From: Pseudomonas baltica
GTDB lineage: Bacteria > Pseudomonadota > Gammaproteobacteria > Pseudomonadales > Pseudomonadaceae
Direction of reading: 5' to 3'
Assembly (NCBI RefSeq): GCF_014235765.1
Contig: NZ_JACMYH010000001.1
Span: forward strand, 1,674,001-1,738,000
Length of the DNA stretch: 64,000 bases
This document shows positions 48,308-57,977 of this stretch, one piece after another. Under the pieces are notes generated by a model. The model saw nothing but the letters and a program-made list of their open reading frames with translations. It had not been told where the DNA came from and made no database searches. The stretch's first letter is position 1; the number at the start of each line of letters is the position of its first letter. The position numbers were made by a program, and so were the translations under genes.

Positions 48308-51300
48308 ATGACCATTGCAGCCACACTCAACGAAAGCTTTCGCGACGCCCTCGTCGCCTACTACCTGGGCGAAGTCGTGCCCAACGACGACACTCTGGCC
48401 GACCTTGGCCTGGCCAATAAACTGAAAACCGAAAACGACCTCTACGAATACCTGCTGCTGGACACCCAGGTCACCCAGGCTGTGGAAACCAGCCCCGTAG
48501 CCAGTGCCATCGCCAGTCTGCAGCAGTACATCAACGGCGCGCTGCTGGGCATGGAGCCGGGTTACGACAACGTGCGCTTCAGCGAAGCGCTGCTCGGCGA
48601 ATGGCGCGACCAGCGTAGCCAGTACCCGTTGTGGGCCGCCAACCAGCAGCTGGCCTGGTACCCCTCGCTGTATATCGATCCCTCGCTGCGGATGAAAAAG
48701 TCGGCGTATTTCCAGCAGCTGGAAAACGACATCAACCAGAACCGTATTAGCGTGGACACCACTCAGGAGGCGGTAAAAAACTACCTGGCCAGCTTCGAGG
48801 AAGTGGCCAATCTGAGCATCATCAACGGCTATATCAATGGAACGGATTTCAAAGAGTCCACGTACTACTTCATCGGCAAGTCCCGCGCCGAAGGCGCCTA
48901 TTACTGGCGCTCGGTAAACATGGCCGAACGCACTTACGTTAGTGGTACCCAAGGGCCGAAGGAGGATAATCCCAACCCCGGAGCGTGGTCAGACTGGAAA
49001 CGCGCCAACCTGCCGATTTCAGACTCGGCCATCGAGCACACCGTTCGCCCGGTCTATTTCAACAACCGCCTGTTCGTGGTGTGGTTGGAAGTCACGGACA
49101 GCACGAGTTCTTCTGACAATGGCGAAGTGCAAGCCACACTGTCCAAGACCGACGTTGAGTACCCACCCCAGCTGCTGACCGGCTCGACACCCAAATCAAC
49201 ACAACAGCTGCGCCTTAACCTGACGTACAAGAAATATGATGACAGCTGGAGTGCGCCGCTTTGCTACTTGCAAGTGCCCGCTGAACGTGAACTCGTCAAG
49301 GACATCGGCACATCGCGCCTGAACACCATTGCCGTGGTAGACGCCAGCACCGCTTCAGAGTACCTGTACCTTGCGGTCCATGCGGATTACCGACCTGATC
49401 TCAGCGAGCCAGACGCCCACTCACGCGACGGCCTGAATGATCAATACGGACTTCTGCATACCCTTCAGCTCGACAAGAACTTCAACGCTACGCCACTTTT
49501 TCCTGCCTCGGGGAAGGTCGCAGCCAATGAGCCATTCGTGCCCGCTGACCGGCACCTGTTCGTACTGCGCTCAGGTGTTGTATTCGCTCAGCTGAATGCT
49601 GGCCGATTCCAGTTCCGTGTCGCCCCGCTACCCATGCGTATTTCAAGTGTCGAGACTACTGCTCCCCATGCGGGAACAGGCGATGTACGCGGCTGGGATT
49701 ATGAAGGATGGCGAAACACCGTTGGCAGCCCTGCCCAAGGGCTGGACGTTGTCCTGGATTCGGAGCGTTCGGTATTGACGTTCGACACCACCGTGACAGC
49801 ACCTTGGCCTGTGAGACCAACTCGAACGATTGAGTTCTCATCTGACGATGCCATCAAACCTATAGCGTTAAAACTCGTCCTCAATCCCGATGGCCCCACC
49901 GAATTGTACAAGTACTACAATTACTATCGATTAGCGGAAGGGTCGACGCTCACTGCGGCCAGGGGAAAGTTCAAGACCGAACCCGATTGCTATTTCCAAG
50001 GGTTCAAAGACTGGACAATCAGCTCTGCCATCCGCGATGAACTCAGTGACAATGAGCGGCTTCGTCTGAACATGGCGTCGGGATCGATGAGCTTGGCCGG
50101 GAAATACATCCAAAAAGAGTTGGTCGATAAAATTATTGAGTTTCCTACTGACGTGCAGCTGACCGTGTCGTTTCCCGGTGACACACAAATGTCAAACTTT
50201 GGCGCCTCTCGATTTTCCATCTCGGATCTACATGCCTTCACCCAGTTCGTCGCTCGCCCCGCGTCGATGGCAATCCCCAATCCGCCCAGCATGGCGGACA
50301 AAGTTAATCTGACGGCTGATCACCATACCGCGTTGACGCTCGAAAGCGGTGCCAAGAGACAGATCAGCATCAATATTGACCCTGAAACGCTGAGGCCTGC
50401 GTGGGCAACCAATACTTGGTCGGGCAATGCGAAGAAGTTCACCCTTATTCATGGGGTCTACTGTACCCAGCGGGGTGCCAACGGAGAACGAGGCGCAGGC
50501 CACTGTGTTAAGGCGACCGAAATCGAACTGGAATACGCCACGACCAGCGGTCACTTGAAAGCACCCGGTATGGGTGCCCATCAGGACATGTCGATGGGCA
50601 TTGCCGAATTCATTGACTTTACCGATTCAAGCATTGCCCAGAATGATGCCCTTACTGGCGGCCGACACCCTATACGCATGAACACTCTGTTCAGTCGCAC
50701 GCTGATCGAACGAGCGAATATCGCTGTCGAGAACCTGTTGTCCTGGCATACACAACTGTTGCCGGAGCCATCCCTCTCGGGTGTTGGCGAGCAGCCGAGC
50801 ATGGACTTCAAAGGCGCCAACGGCCTGTACTTCTGGGAACTGTTCTTCCATCTGCCCTTCCTCATCAGCCACCGCCTGAACACCGAACAGCAGTTCAGCC
50901 AAGCCGAGTACTGGCTCAGCTTCATCTTCGACCCTAGCCGACGCGCCGACAGCAGCGGCCGTCCCGACTACTGGAACGTGCGCCCGCTGGTGGACGACCT
51001 GAGCCGCGAGCGTGCCACCCGTGCACCGATCGACCCCGACGGCATTGCCAGCGATAACCCGGTGCATTACCGCAAGGCGGTGTACAGCCACTTCATCAAG
51101 AACCTGCTGGACCGCGGCGATGCGGCGTATCGCCAGTTGACGCCGGATGCGTTGAACGAAGCCAAGCTTTGGTATGTGCGCGTACTGGACCTGTTGGGCC
51201 CGCGTCCGGACAAACGCCTGGTCAGTGGCTGGAACCCGCTGACGCTGAAAAAGCTGTCGGATTCGGTCAGCGGCGGGCTGCGCGCGTTCGAGCAACGTCT

Positions 51301-53128
51301 GATCGAGCAGGAGCGCCTGGTCGCCGAAAGTGCCGCCGAGAACGACGGTCGGTCACTCATCATCTTCCAGCAGCCGCCGCTGGCGCTCATGGCGTTCGCC
51401 AACGACCCCACCGTGCCGGAACTGGACAGCCCGCATTTCCGTGTGGCCCTGAACCGCGAGCTGGTGCAGAACTGGGACACCGCCGAAGCACGCCTGCGCA
51501 ACCTGCGCCACAACCGCACCCTGGACGGCAAGCCGTTACAACTGCCGCTATTCGCTGCGCCGCTGGATCCGCGTGCCTTGATGTCGGCATTCGGCTCTGC
51601 AGCGGCCGGCGGTGGCGCGGGCCGTTTGCTAGGCCAGGAGATTCCGCACTACCGCTTCAGCGTGATGCACAATCGCGCCAGCGCTGCGGTGGAGAATCTG
51701 ATCCAGTTCGGCAGCACCCTGCTGTCATTGCTCGAGCGCAAAGACAACGCTCAACTTCAGGAAATGCAACAGCAGCAAGCGTGGGACATGGCCAAGCAGG
51801 CCGTCGTACTGCAAGAGCTGGTTCAGCGTGTTGAAGCTGAAGGCCGCAAGGCGTTGCTGGCCAGCCGCGCCATCGCCGAAAGCCGCCTGACGCATTACGC
51901 CAGCCTGGCGACTGAGATGGTGAGCGCCGGCGAAGTGTCTGCCGGTGCCCTGCACCTGCAAGGCCGAGTGGCTGAAGGCGTGGGTTTCGTGTCCCAGGCC
52001 ATCGGCGAGGGCCTCAAGGTAGCACCGAACCAGGCGGGGGCGGTCGGCGGCGTGATCGCCGGCGTCGCCAGCGGTGCCATTGTCGGCGCCACCACTGGCG
52101 GCTGGCGTCTGGAAGGCGTCACCGGCATCGCCACCGCGGTGGCGCAGGGCATGGCCACCGCTTTCCATGGCGCGGCTGAAGCTTTGGACCGCACCGAGCA
52201 ATACCGTCGTCGCCATCAGGAATGGATGCACGCCGAAGACCAGGCCAAGCGCGAGATCGAGCAGATCGACGCGCAACTGGCGGTGCACGACGAGCAGGCC
52301 AAGGTCACCGCCGAGCAACTGCGCCAGACCGAGCTGATGGTCGACCAAGCGGCTACCACCTTCCAGTTCCTCAACAAGCGTTTCACCAATGCCCAGCTGT
52401 ACCAATGGCTCAACGGTCAGTTCGCCACGTTTTACTACCAGGCCTACGACACCACCTTGTCGCTGTGCCTGGCGGCCGAAGCGTGCTGGCAGTACGAGAT
52501 CGCCGACTTGAAGACCCGCTTCATTCAGCCGGGTGCCTGGAAGGACAGCTACCGCGGCCTTACCGCCGGTGAGTCGCTAAAGCTCAACCTGATGAAGATG
52601 GAAGCGGCCTATCTGCAACGCAATGCGCGCTCGCTGGAGATCACCAAGACCGTGTCGGTGCGCCGTCTGCAGGAAACCGAGGCCAAGCCGTGGGCGACCA
52701 TCGTCGAGGACTTGGGCAAGACCGGTGGGCTGGAAATCAAGCTGGAACAGGGCCTCTTCGACAGCGACTACCCCAGCCAGTACCTGCGCCGCATCAAACG
52801 TGTGAGCGTGACCTTGCCGGCGGTGCTGGGCCCTTACGAGGACTTGGCGGCCGTGCTTACGCAAACCTACAGCAAGGTCGAAATGGGCGACACAGTGGGC
52901 GCCAACGTCTGGGAAAACATGCGCGCCAGCCAGCAGATCGCCCTGTCCAGCGGGGTCGATGACGATGGCATGTTCACCTTGAACTTCGACGACGAGCGCT
53001 ACCTGCCGTTCGAGGGCACAGGGGCGGTGTCGACCTGGAACCTGCGCTTCACCCGTTCCACGCCCGAGCTGTTGACGGCGTTGAGCGATGTGATCGTGCG
53101 AGTGAGCTACACCGCCAAGTCGGCGTAG
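48308..53128 (+). CDS. Tc toxin component A, C-terminal part (TcaB-like)
   Basis: 1606 aa. Second half of the split TcA, carrying the pore and the TcB-binding end. An N-terminal helical domain (VPNDDTLADLGLANKLKTEN) is followed by the ABC-toxin N domain, with ESTYYFIGKSRAEGAYYWRS, and a neuraminidase-like/receptor-binding beta region to about residue 800. A long helical part has the glycine-rich hydrophobic segment VGGVIAGVASGAIVGATTGG (about 1245-1267) that fits the membrane-entering hairpin, then FLNKRFTNAQLYQWLNGQFA and YDTTLSLCLAAEACWQYEIA (about 1353-1400) as in TcdA, and a TcB-binding beta end (LPFEGTGAVSTWNLRF). AAAGGA precedes the ATG. The region 48940-50650 has weaker codon bias. Confidence 0.92.
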   Translation: MTIAATLNESFRDALVAYYLGEVVPNDDTLADLGLANKLKTENDLYEYLLLDTQVTQAVETSPVASAIASLQQYINGALLGMEPGYDNVRFSEALLGEWRDQRSQYPLWAANQQLAWYPSLYIDPSLRMKKSAYFQQLENDINQNRISVDTTQEAVKNYLASFEEVANLSIINGYINGTDFKESTYYFIGKSRAEGAYYWRSVNMAERTYVSGTQGPKEDNPNPGAWSDWKRANLPISDSAIEHTVRPVYFNNRLFVVWLEVTDSTSSSDNGEVQATLSKTDVEYPPQLLTGSTPKSTQQLRLNLTYKKYDDSWSAPLCYLQVPAERELVKDIGTSRLNTIAVVDASTASEYLYLAVHADYRPDLSEPDAHSRDGLNDQYGLLHTLQLDKNFNATPLFPASGKVAANEPFVPADRHLFVLRSGVVFAQLNAGRFQFRVAPLPMRISSVETTAPHAGTGDVRGWDYEGWRNTVGSPAQGLDVVLDSERSVLTFDTTVTAPWPVRPTRTIEFSSDDAIKPIALKLVLNPDGPTELYKYYNYYRLAEGSTLTAARGKFKTEPDCYFQGFKDWTISSAIRDELSDNERLRLNMASGSMSLAGKYIQKELVDKIIEFPTDVQLTVSFPGDTQMSNFGASRFSISDLHAFTQFVARPASMAIPNPPSMADKVNLTADHHTALTLESGAKRQISINIDPETLRPAWATNTWSGNAKKFTLIHGVYCTQRGANGERGAGHCVKATEIELEYATTSGHLKAPGMGAHQDMSMGIAEFIDFTDSSIAQNDALTGGRHPIRMNTLFSRTLIERANIAVENLLSWHTQLLPEPSLSGVGEQPSMDFKGANGLYFWELFFHLPFLISHRLNTEQQFSQAEYWLSFIFDPSRRADSSGRPDYWNVRPLVDDLSRERATRAPIDPDGIASDNPVHYRKAVYSHFIKNLLDRGDAAYRQLTPDALNEAKLWYVRVLDLLGPRPDKRLVSGWNPLTLKKLSDSVSGGLRAFEQRLIEQERLVAESAAENDGRSLIIFQQPPLALMAFANDPTVPELDSPHFRVALNRELVQNWDTAEARLRNLRHNRTLDGKPLQLPLFAAPLDPRALMSAFGSAAAGGGAGRLLGQEIPHYRFSVMHNRASAAVENLIQFGSTLLSLLERKDNAQLQEMQQQQAWDMAKQAVVLQELVQRVEAEGRKALLASRAIAESRLTHYASLATEMVSAGEVSAGALHLQGRVAEGVGFVSQAIGEGLKVAPNQAGAVGGVIAGVASGAIVGATTGGWRLEGVTGIATAVAQGMATAFHGAAEALDRTEQYRRRHQEWMHAEDQAKREIEQIDAQLAVHDEQAKVTAEQLRQTELMVDQAATTFQFLNKRFTNAQLYQWLNGQFATFYYQAYDTTLSLCLAAEACWQYEIADLKTRFIQPGAWKDSYRGLTAGESLKLNLMKMEAAYLQRNARSLEITKTVSVRRLQETEAKPWATIVEDLGKTGGLEIKLEQGLFDSDYPSQYLRRIKRVSVTLPAVLGPYEDLAAVLTQTYSKVEMGDTVGANVWENMRASQQIALSSGVDDDGMFTLNFDDERYLPFEGTGAVSTWNLRFTRSTPELLTALSDVIVRVSYTAKSA

Positions 53129-53143
53129 ATCAGGCGACCGCGT

Positions 53144-53169
53144 TCGCGGGCAGAGCCCTCTGCCCGCGA
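53144..53169. repeat. REP-like hairpin after the TcaB-like gene
   Basis: Perfect 12-base arms TCGCGGGCAGAG / CTCTGCCCGCGA separated by two bases, 16 bases past the stop. It matches the core of the other REP elements and may reduce read-through or protect the upstream mRNA. Confidence 0.6.
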
Positions 53170-53191
53170 CAGAGGCGACTCAGCATTCAAT

Positions 53192-53212
53192 GACCGGGCC
53201 GTGGGCCCGGTC
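53192..53212 (+). terminator. Hairpin ahead of the TcB gene
   Basis: A 9-bp stem GACCGGGCC / GGCCCGGTC with a GTG loop, 28 bases before the TcB ATG. It lacks a T-tract, so it may be only a leader structure. Confidence 0.4.
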
Positions 53213-53240
53213 TCTGTGCCATTTTCAGTGATACCTACTC

Positions 53241-56200
53241 ATGAATACACACCACGACACCTCACTGGCGATCAACACGCCTTCACTTCCCAAGGGTGGC
53301 GGCGCCATCCAGAGCATCGGCAAGGGCTGGGGCTCGGTGGGCGCCAGCGGCGCTGCCTCGTTCAGCATTGCGCTGCCGCTGTCACCGGGCCGCGGCGCCA
53401 CCCCACAACTGGGCCTGAGCTACAGCAGCGGCGCCGGTAACGGCCCCTGCGGCATGGGCTGGGGCCTGAGCCGTGAGAGCATCGCCCGGCGCACGCAAAA
53501 AGGCGTCCCGGCGTACACCGTCGACGACGAAATGGTCGGCCCGGGCGGCGATGTCCTGCTGCCACAGCGCGACGCCCAAGGCGTCATCGTCAGCACCACC
53601 GTCCATACCTTTCGCGGCCAGGCGCTGGGGGCCAGTTACCGAGTGACTCGCCACTGCCCCAGAGTGGAAGGCAGCTTCGCGCGTATCGAGCATTGGCAGC
53701 TGGACGATGCCGACGCCGGGTTCTGGCTGGTCCATGGGAGCGATGGCGGCCTGCACCTGTACGGCAAGCGCGCCAGTGCGCGCGTCTTCCCAGCCCACGC
53801 GCCGCAGCAGGTGGGCGAATGGCTGCTGGAGGAATCGGTAACGCCCACCGGCGATCACGTCGTCTACGAGTACCGCGCCGAAGACGGGGTTGGTCTGGCT
53901 GAAGGCGATGAACGCGACCACAGCGCCCAGCGCTACCTGAGCCGCGTGCGCTATGGCAACTTCACCGCCCATGCACCGCTGTATTTGTGGGATGAAGCGA
54001 GCCTGCCCGAGCATTGGCATTTCGACCTGGTGCTGGACTATGGCGAACGCGCCATCGAGCAGGGCAGCGTACCGACCTACGCCGCCAGCCAGCCCTGGCC
54101 GCTGCGGCCCGACCCCATCGCCAACTTTGCCTACGGTTTCGAACTGCGAAGCTTGCGGCGGTGCCATCAGGTGCTGATGTTCCATCGGTTCGACGAACTG
54201 GGCAGCGCGCCCGTGCTGGTCAACCGCTTGTGGCTGGAATATCGCCAGTGTCACGGTTACAGCCTGCTCACGGCCGCCATCGCTCAGGCCTGTGAAGGCA
54301 CCGAGATGGTCGAACAGCCGCCGCTGGAATTTCGCTACGAGCATTTCCGCTTCGAAGACGCGCGTTACCGCGAGTTCGAAGCGATGCCGGGCCTCGACGA
54401 TGGCCAGACCTATCAGTTGGTTGACCTGTACGGCGAAGGCCTGCCTGGCGTGCTCTACCGCCAGGACGACAGTTGGCGCTACCGCGAACCGGTGCGCGGC
54501 GATGACTCGGCCGACCCTGATGCCGTGGCCTACGCACCTTGGCAGCAATTGCCCAGGCAACCGGTCGCGGACGCGCGCAAGCCCGCTCGCCAGTTCCTCA
54601 GCGACCTGACCGGCGACGGCCGTCTGGATTGGATCGTCGCCCAGCCCGGGTACAGCGGTTTCTTCACCTTGGGCAACGATCGAGCGTGGTCCGGTTTCCA
54701 CCCGTTCGATGCCTTTCCACTGGAGTTCTTCAGCGCCGAGGGGCAAATGACCGACCTTGTCGGCGATGGCCTGCGTGATTTCGCGATGATCGGCAGCCGC
54801 AGCGTGCGGCTGTACCCCAGCGCGCGCGACAAAGGCTTTGCCCTGCCCCGTGACGTTGCCCACGCCGACGACGCGTTGCCATTGGCCAGCAACAGCCAGC
54901 ATGAGTTGGTGGCGTTCAGCGACGTGCTGGGCAGTGGCCAGCAGCACTTGATCCGCATCCGCCATGACGAGCTGCGCTGCTGGCCGAACCTGGGCCGCGG
55001 CATGTTCGGCAAAAGCTTCAAGATGGCCAGCCTGCCGTTTGCCTTCCGCGAGTTCGATGCGTCGCGGGTACGCCTGGCTGACCTGGATGGCTCCGGCGCC
55101 GCCGACCTGATCTACCTGAGCAGCGAGCATGCGCAGGTGTTCCTGAACCAGAGCGGCAATGGCTTTGCCGAACCGGTGCTGCAGGCCTGGCCCCAGGGCC
55201 TGCGCTACGACAACAGCTGGCAGGTCAGTGTTGCCGACCTGCAAGGGCTGGGCTGTTCGAGCCTGGTGCTCAGCGTACCGCACCTGCCGGGACAGCATTG
55301 GCAGCTGGACTTCAATTCAGGTCGCAAGCCCTACCTGCTGGTGGGGTCGAACAACAACATGGGCGCGGACACCCAGGCCTGCTACCGCAGTTCGGCTCAG
55401 GAATGGCTGGATGAAAAAGCCGAACAGCTGGCCGCAGGGCTCACACCGGTTGCCGAGCTGCCGTTTCCGGTGCACGTGGTGGTGGGCCAGACCCAGCACG
55501 ACGAGATCACCGGCAATACCTTGAGCCAGCGCGTGCAGTATCGCCGAGGTCACTACGACGGCCGCGAGCGCGAGATGCGTGGCTTCGGCCTGGTGATCGC
55601 CACGGACTCCGAAGCGCCGTCGGCGAGTGCCGAGCCAACCTCGCCAGTGCTGCTGACCAAGACCTGGTACCACACCGGCCGAGCAGTGGATGAAGTCCTG
55701 CATGGCACCGTCGAGCATGATCCGCAGGCACGGACACTGGGCCCGATTCTGCTGCTGCGCCACGATGCCCAGACCGGCAATGACAGCATCGTCACCGAGC
55801 AGGACGAAGGCTTGCGCCACGACATGGCCCGGGCGCTCAGCGGTCAGGTGCTGCGCACCGAAGTGTTCGGCCTGGACGGTCAAGCCTGTGCGGCGGTGCC
55901 TTATTCGGTGCAGGTACAGCGCCCTGCCCTGCGCCTGCTGCAACCGCGCAGCGCGCGGCAGCGTTACGCCACCCTGCTGCCCATGACCCTGGAAACCCTG
56001 AGCTACCAGTACGAGCGCATCGCCGACGACCCGCAATGCAGCCACAGCGTGCAATTGCGCGCCGATGCTTTCGGTGCAGTGACCCACGCAGTCAGCATCG
56101 CCTATGCCCGGCGCAAGCACGAGATCGACACCCCACCCTACAGCGACGAACACGAGCAGACCTGGTGGCGAGATGCGTTCGACCCGGCCCAGCATCGCTA

Positions 56201-57677
56201 TTACTTCAGCGAAAGCCGTACCCAAGCCATCCATCTGGCCGATGACCCACAGTACTGGCGCTTGCACCTGCCCTACCGTGCACGGGGCAACGCCTGGTCG
56301 CTGCCCAAGGCCGACGTGACACTGGACCAGCTCGGCTACGAAGCGCTGTTGCGTGACGATGGACTGTTGGGCAACACCGCGCCCAGGACCCTGACCGCCT
56401 TGAGCATGCAACGCTATCAAGGGTGCAGCGACGGCAGCGCCAGTTTCCTCGCCCTGGCCGACTTCGCCGAGGCGGCCGAGCTGGATGAAGCAGCGCTGCA
56501 AGCCTATGCAGAGGTATTGGAGCCGCAAGCGCTGGACGCCAAGCTGGTGGAACTGGGTTATCGACGCATGCCGGCATTCCTGCCCGAAGAGCCGGACCGC
56601 GTGCTGTGGTCGGTGCGCCAGGGGTATGCCACCTACGGCGACGCCCAGGCGTTCTACAAGGTCCAGGCCTACCGGCAGAGCCCCGCGATGGGTGAAACAC
56701 GCGTGCAGTACGATGCCTACCAGTTGCTGCCAGTGAAGGTAATCGCCGCCGATGGCTGCACTACCCAGGCACGGTATGACTACCGGCACTTGCAGCCGGT
56801 GGACGTGGTCGACCCCAACGACAATCGCCAGCAAGCCAGCTATGACGCCTTCGGACGCTTGTCGCTGAGCAGCTTCTTCGGCACCGAGATGGGCGAGCCG
56901 GTGGGCTTTGCACCGTTGCAGGGCCAGACCATGGCCGGCAGTATTGCCGAAGCGATTGCCGACGACGCCGCTGGCCTGGGTGACTGGGCCATGGCCTATA
57001 TCCATGAAGGCGATGCCTGGATGGGCGAGGTGCCCGCCGTTGGTGTGACCGACAGCTACGCGCTGGGCGAGCAGGTAATGGCCGGTCGCGTGACCCTGAG
57101 TGGGCAGCTGCGTGCCTCGGCTCGCCAGGGATGGCAGCAGGGCTTGTTGGCCGACGCGGTCGCCGAGACTCTGGCGCCACTGGCCAGCTATCCTCGCCAG
57201 CCGGTTCGCGTGGCGGCGTTCCAGGCCGATCGCTACCCCGGCGACCCCGAGTGCCAGGTACGCATGAGCATCGAGAGTTTCGACGGCTTCGGGCGCAACC
57301 TGCAAAGCAAGCAGCGGGTCGAGCCCGGCATGGCCCACCAGGTGGACGGTGACGGTATGCTGCTGGCCGAGGATGCCCATGCCGATCCACGCTGGCGGGT
57401 CAGCCAGCGCGTGGAGTACGACACCAAGGGACAGGTGATTCGTGTGTACCGTCCGTACTTCGCCAACAGTGATCGCTATATCGATGACGCCAGCCATCGC
57501 GATGCCGAGCACAGCTACCATGATCTGCAGCGCTATGACGCCCTGGGACGGCCGACGGAAACCTGGACTGCGGCGGGCTGGTTGCGCCGCCAGCGCCATA
57601 CCCCTTGGTACAGCATCAGCGAAGACGAAAACGACACGGCCGAGGAGGTGCTGGCGATGCGCGCTGCCGAGGCTTGA
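53241..57677 (+). CDS. Tc toxin component B (TcaC/TcdB-like)
   Basis: 1478 aa. TcB subunit that with TcC forms the cocoon enclosing the toxic enzyme and docks on TcA. The SpvB-type start runs from about residue 15: PSLPKGGGAIQSIGKGWGSV, SFSIALPLSPGRGATPQLGL, GMGWGLSRESIARRT. FG-GAP/VCBS-like repeats include DLTGDGRLDWIVAQPG (~454) and DLDGSGAADLIYLSSEHAQV (~614). The TcdB-middle region begins about 690 with VGSNNNMGADTQACYRSSAQ. RHS-like strands follow (YDAFGRLSLSSFFGTEMG). It ends TPWYSISEDENDTAEE, the usual end of stand-alone TcB proteins, so it is complete rather than a B-C fusion. No strong ribosome site is visible before the ATG. Confidence 0.92.
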   Translation: MNTHHDTSLAINTPSLPKGGGAIQSIGKGWGSVGASGAASFSIALPLSPGRGATPQLGLSYSSGAGNGPCGMGWGLSRESIARRTQKGVPAYTVDDEMVGPGGDVLLPQRDAQGVIVSTTVHTFRGQALGASYRVTRHCPRVEGSFARIEHWQLDDADAGFWLVHGSDGGLHLYGKRASARVFPAHAPQQVGEWLLEESVTPTGDHVVYEYRAEDGVGLAEGDERDHSAQRYLSRVRYGNFTAHAPLYLWDEASLPEHWHFDLVLDYGERAIEQGSVPTYAASQPWPLRPDPIANFAYGFELRSLRRCHQVLMFHRFDELGSAPVLVNRLWLEYRQCHGYSLLTAAIAQACEGTEMVEQPPLEFRYEHFRFEDARYREFEAMPGLDDGQTYQLVDLYGEGLPGVLYRQDDSWRYREPVRGDDSADPDAVAYAPWQQLPRQPVADARKPARQFLSDLTGDGRLDWIVAQPGYSGFFTLGNDRAWSGFHPFDAFPLEFFSAEGQMTDLVGDGLRDFAMIGSRSVRLYPSARDKGFALPRDVAHADDALPLASNSQHELVAFSDVLGSGQQHLIRIRHDELRCWPNLGRGMFGKSFKMASLPFAFREFDASRVRLADLDGSGAADLIYLSSEHAQVFLNQSGNGFAEPVLQAWPQGLRYDNSWQVSVADLQGLGCSSLVLSVPHLPGQHWQLDFNSGRKPYLLVGSNNNMGADTQACYRSSAQEWLDEKAEQLAAGLTPVAELPFPVHVVVGQTQHDEITGNTLSQRVQYRRGHYDGREREMRGFGLVIATDSEAPSASAEPTSPVLLTKTWYHTGRAVDEVLHGTVEHDPQARTLGPILLLRHDAQTGNDSIVTEQDEGLRHDMARALSGQVLRTEVFGLDGQACAAVPYSVQVQRPALRLLQPRSARQRYATLLPMTLETLSYQYERIADDPQCSHSVQLRADAFGAVTHAVSIAYARRKHEIDTPPYSDEHEQTWWRDAFDPAQHRYYFSESRTQAIHLADDPQYWRLHLPYRARGNAWSLPKADVTLDQLGYEALLRDDGLLGNTAPRTLTALSMQRYQGCSDGSASFLALADFAEAAELDEAALQAYAEVLEPQALDAKLVELGYRRMPAFLPEEPDRVLWSVRQGYATYGDAQAFYKVQAYRQSPAMGETRVQYDAYQLLPVKVIAADGCTTQARYDYRHLQPVDVVDPNDNRQQASYDAFGRLSLSSFFGTEMGEPVGFAPLQGQTMAGSIAEAIADDAAGLGDWAMAYIHEGDAWMGEVPAVGVTDSYALGEQVMAGRVTLSGQLRASARQGWQQGLLADAVAETLAPLASYPRQPVRVAAFQADRYPGDPECQVRMSIESFDGFGRNLQSKQRVEPGMAHQVDGDGMLLAEDAHADPRWRVSQRVEYDTKGQVIRVYRPYFANSDRYIDDASHRDAEHSYHDLQRYDALGRPTETWTAAGWLRRQRHTPWYSISEDENDTAEEVLAMRAAEA

Positions 57678-57711
57678 TCCCTGCCGCCGCTAGCCCGGCG
57701 GACACTGCTCG

Positions 57712-57734
57712 CAGGGCGGCATGTCGCCGCCCTG
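57712..57734 (+). terminator. Hairpin downstream of TcB
   Basis: A 9-bp stem CAGGGCGGC / GCCGCCCTG with a five-base loop, 35 bases past the stop. It has no poly-T run, so it is only a candidate terminator. Confidence 0.45.
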
Positions 57735-57894
57735 TCGAGCCATGAAGTGACAGCGTCGCTTGCCAAGCCCGGTGAGCGTCAGTTGTCTAGTGGGCCTGTG
57801 GCGAGGTTCACCAAAAGTCTGGGGACAAACGGTCATTTGCCTCCAGTCCAGACACGGCGCGGGCTAGCGCCGTCACCCACACAATACCCACATG

Positions 57895-57903
57895 TTATCC
57901 ACA
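57895..57903 (+). promoter_or_regulatory. Candidate DnaA box upstream of nrdA
   Basis: TTATCCACA is an exact match to the strict DnaA-binding consensus, 306 bases before the nrdA start. In E. coli nrdAB is controlled by DnaA, so a regulatory role is plausible, but nine-base matches also occur by chance. Confidence 0.5.
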
Positions 57904-57931
57904 GTCTGGCACCTTGCAATGACCCCCAGAC

Positions 57932-57977
57932 CGCATTATCTTGTATCCCCGGCGCGCAAAACCACTACATGTAGGGT
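57932..57977 (+). promoter_or_regulatory. Candidate tandem NrdR boxes upstream of nrdA
   Basis: Two imperfect dyads, CGCATTATCTTGTATC (57932-57947) and CCACTACATGTAGGGT (57962-57977, containing the exact palindrome CTACATGTAG), have centres 30 bases apart, close to three helical turns. NrdR recognises paired 16-base sites with this spacing upstream of ribonucleotide reductase genes. Confidence 0.5.

Noticed and set aside
55317..57599. A 760-codon minus-strand frame inside the TcB gene
   Set aside because: Antisense shadow; not the missing TcC gene, since no RHS core motif is visible.
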